DNA from: a virus
Direction: 5' to 3' (one strand)
IMG/VR virus record: IMGVR_UViG_3300032116_001001
Span: 1 to 29,085 of that record
Length of the DNA: 29,085 nucleotides
A program made the position numbers and the translations under genes. Of the stretch, positions 28,109 through 29,085 are shown one piece after another; the stretch's first letter is position 1; every line of letters begins with the position of its first letter. The notes below the pieces were generated by a model. It had not been told where the DNA came from, ran no database searches, and saw only the letters and a program-made list of their open reading frames with translations.

Positions 28109-29085
28109 ATGAGATTCCACGTTATCAGCCTGCCCCATACACAGACAACTAAAGATTACGTCAACTGCGCCTATACCGAAAAGGTAAGACGCTTTTGTAT
28201 GATGATGAAAGGTCTAGGCCATACGGTCTACCTTTATGCCGGTGACCAGAACGAAGCACCGTGTGATGAGTTAATTACCTGCATCACTAAAGAACAGCAG
28301 GACGAAGCGCTAGACGGTAAGCACTTTACCGAAGCTGCTTTTGATAATGCACTACCTCATTGGCAGATATTTAACGGCAACGCTATTAAAGAACTAGGCA
28401 AGCGCCTGCAACAGAAAGACTTCATCTGTCTTATTGGTGGTTACTCACAGAAGCCTATCGCAGATGCTTACCCAGAGTATATGAGCGTAGAGTTTGGTAT
28501 TGGCTACGGTGGAGTATTTAGCAAGTACAAGGTCTTTGAGTCTTACGCTTGGATGCACAGTATCTATGCGATGTACAAGGATCCGACATCGGTAGATGGT
28601 AACTTCTATGATGCGGTAATTCCTGGTTACCTAGAACCAGAGATGTTCCCGTTGCAGGAGAAGAAAGAAGATTACTACCTATACGTAGGTCGTATGGTAG
28701 ACCGCAAAGGTTTAGTTGTAGCACAGCACGTCTGTAAGGAACTAGGACTTAAGCTGATTATGGCAGGTCCTGGTAATAATCCGAAGATTGAATATGGCGA
28801 ATGGATAGGGCCAGTTAAGGCTGAAGAACGTGCAAAGTTGATGGGTGGTGCTATTGCCCTATTTGCCCCAACACTTTACATAGAACCTTTTGGAAATGTA
28901 GTTATCGAAGCACAAGCCTGTGGTACTCCAACGATTACTACAGACTGGGGAGCGTTCACAGAAACTAATCCTAATGGAGTTACTGGATACCGTTGCAGAA
29001 ATGCAATGGAGTTTGCAGTAGCAACAGAATGGGTTAAGGACTTAGACCCAGTAGCAATACATAAGAGGGCAGTAGGGCTGTATTC
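28109..29085 (+). CDS. GT-B (GT4-like) glycosyltransferase, 3' partial
   Basis: Open from ATG 28109 to the window end (325 codons visible). YVGRMVDRKGL near residue 191 is the hinge-following strand of the nucleotide-sugar domain, and EPFGNVVIEAQACGTPTITTDWGAFTE near 257-283 carries the E-x7-E type donor-binding motif of GT4 enzymes. The N-terminal half is a Rossmann-like domain (KVRRFCMMMKGLGHTVYLYAG). It transfers sugar from a nucleotide donor; the acceptor could be the fibre, capsid or modified DNA. Start set by the TATAAT/ATG arrangement. Confidence 0.85.
   Translation, partial: MRFHVISLPHTQTTKDYVNCAYTEKVRRFCMMMKGLGHTVYLYAGDQNEAPCDELITCITKEQQDEALDGKHFTEAAFDNALPHWQIFNGNAIKELGKRLQQKDFICLIGGYSQKPIADAYPEYMSVEFGIGYGGVFSKYKVFESYAWMHSIYAMYKDPTSVDGNFYDAVIPGYLEPEMFPLQEKKEDYYLYVGRMVDRKGLVVAQHVCKELGLKLIMAGPGNNPKIEYGEWIGPVKAEERAKLMGGAIALFAPTLYIEPFGNVVIEAQACGTPTITTDWGAFTETNPNGVTGYRCRNAMEFAVATEWVKDLDPVAIHKRAVGLY

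Overview
This window reads as part of a tailed double-stranded DNA phage (Caudoviricetes) genome. It has a terminase large subunit, portal, scaffold-like protein, N4-gp56-type major capsid protein and collagen-like fibre, plus a phage replication module and a long run of very small overlapping genes. The host is probably an actinobacterium: the phage carries a WhiB-family Fe-S regulator (a family confined to Actinobacteria and their phages), an actinophage-style small-gene cluster, CGAAC-N4-GTTCG dyads of the actinobacterial LexA type and a leaderless-type promoter. The moderate base composition and the style of the small proteins suggest a lower-GC, possibly freshwater, actinobacterium; that is inference. 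No integrase, repressor or tRNA is visible.

Layout. (1) 1-4587, plus strand: replication and regulation. In order: a partial zinc-finger-like protein, WhiB, a RecA-fold/DnaB-like ATPase, a PD-(D/E)XK nuclease, a primase split into a CHC2 zinc-finger gene and a TOPRIM gene, a sigma-like factor, a second nuclease-like protein and an FmdB-type zinc ribbon. Almost every junction is an ATGA, GTGA or TAATG overlap. (2) 4652-10307, minus strand: about two dozen small genes read leftward. They end in a membrane-anchored lytic transglycosylase-like protein and a C5 cytosine methyltransferase split into two reading frames. Many encode zinc-ribbon microproteins of 18-106 residues. (3) 10308-11199: the divergent non-coding control region. 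It holds two LexA-like dyads, four DnaA-box-like 9-mers spaced exactly 12 bp apart, a CRP/GlxR-like site, a candidate late promoter and a roughly 300-nt leader packed with perfect triloop hairpins. (4) 11200-29085, plus strand: the late operon. In order: terminase, portal, a 1571-residue probable internal virion protein, two further structural candidates, scaffold, major capsid, small basic proteins, collagen-like fibre, and a glycosyltransferase cut by the window edge.

The main discovery is a complete type II hammerhead ribozyme on the minus strand at 9707-9758. It lies between two small genes, with every catalytic-core nucleotide canonical. It begins inside the stop codon of the upstream gene and ends directly against the Shine-Dalgarno sequence of the downstream gene. 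It is therefore placed to cut the early polycistronic transcript and perhaps to couple cleavage with translation. The second main candidate is the hairpin-rich leader in front of the terminase gene, for which I recognise no known RNA class.

Working model (inference): the two divergent transcription units fire from the 10.3-11.2 kb control region. Host SOS (LexA), cAMP-type (CRP/GlxR) and initiation (DnaA) factors may bind there, while the phage WhiB and sigma-like proteins redirect host transcription. The early leftward message is processed by the hammerhead, and the late message carries a structured leader into the packaging and capsid genes.
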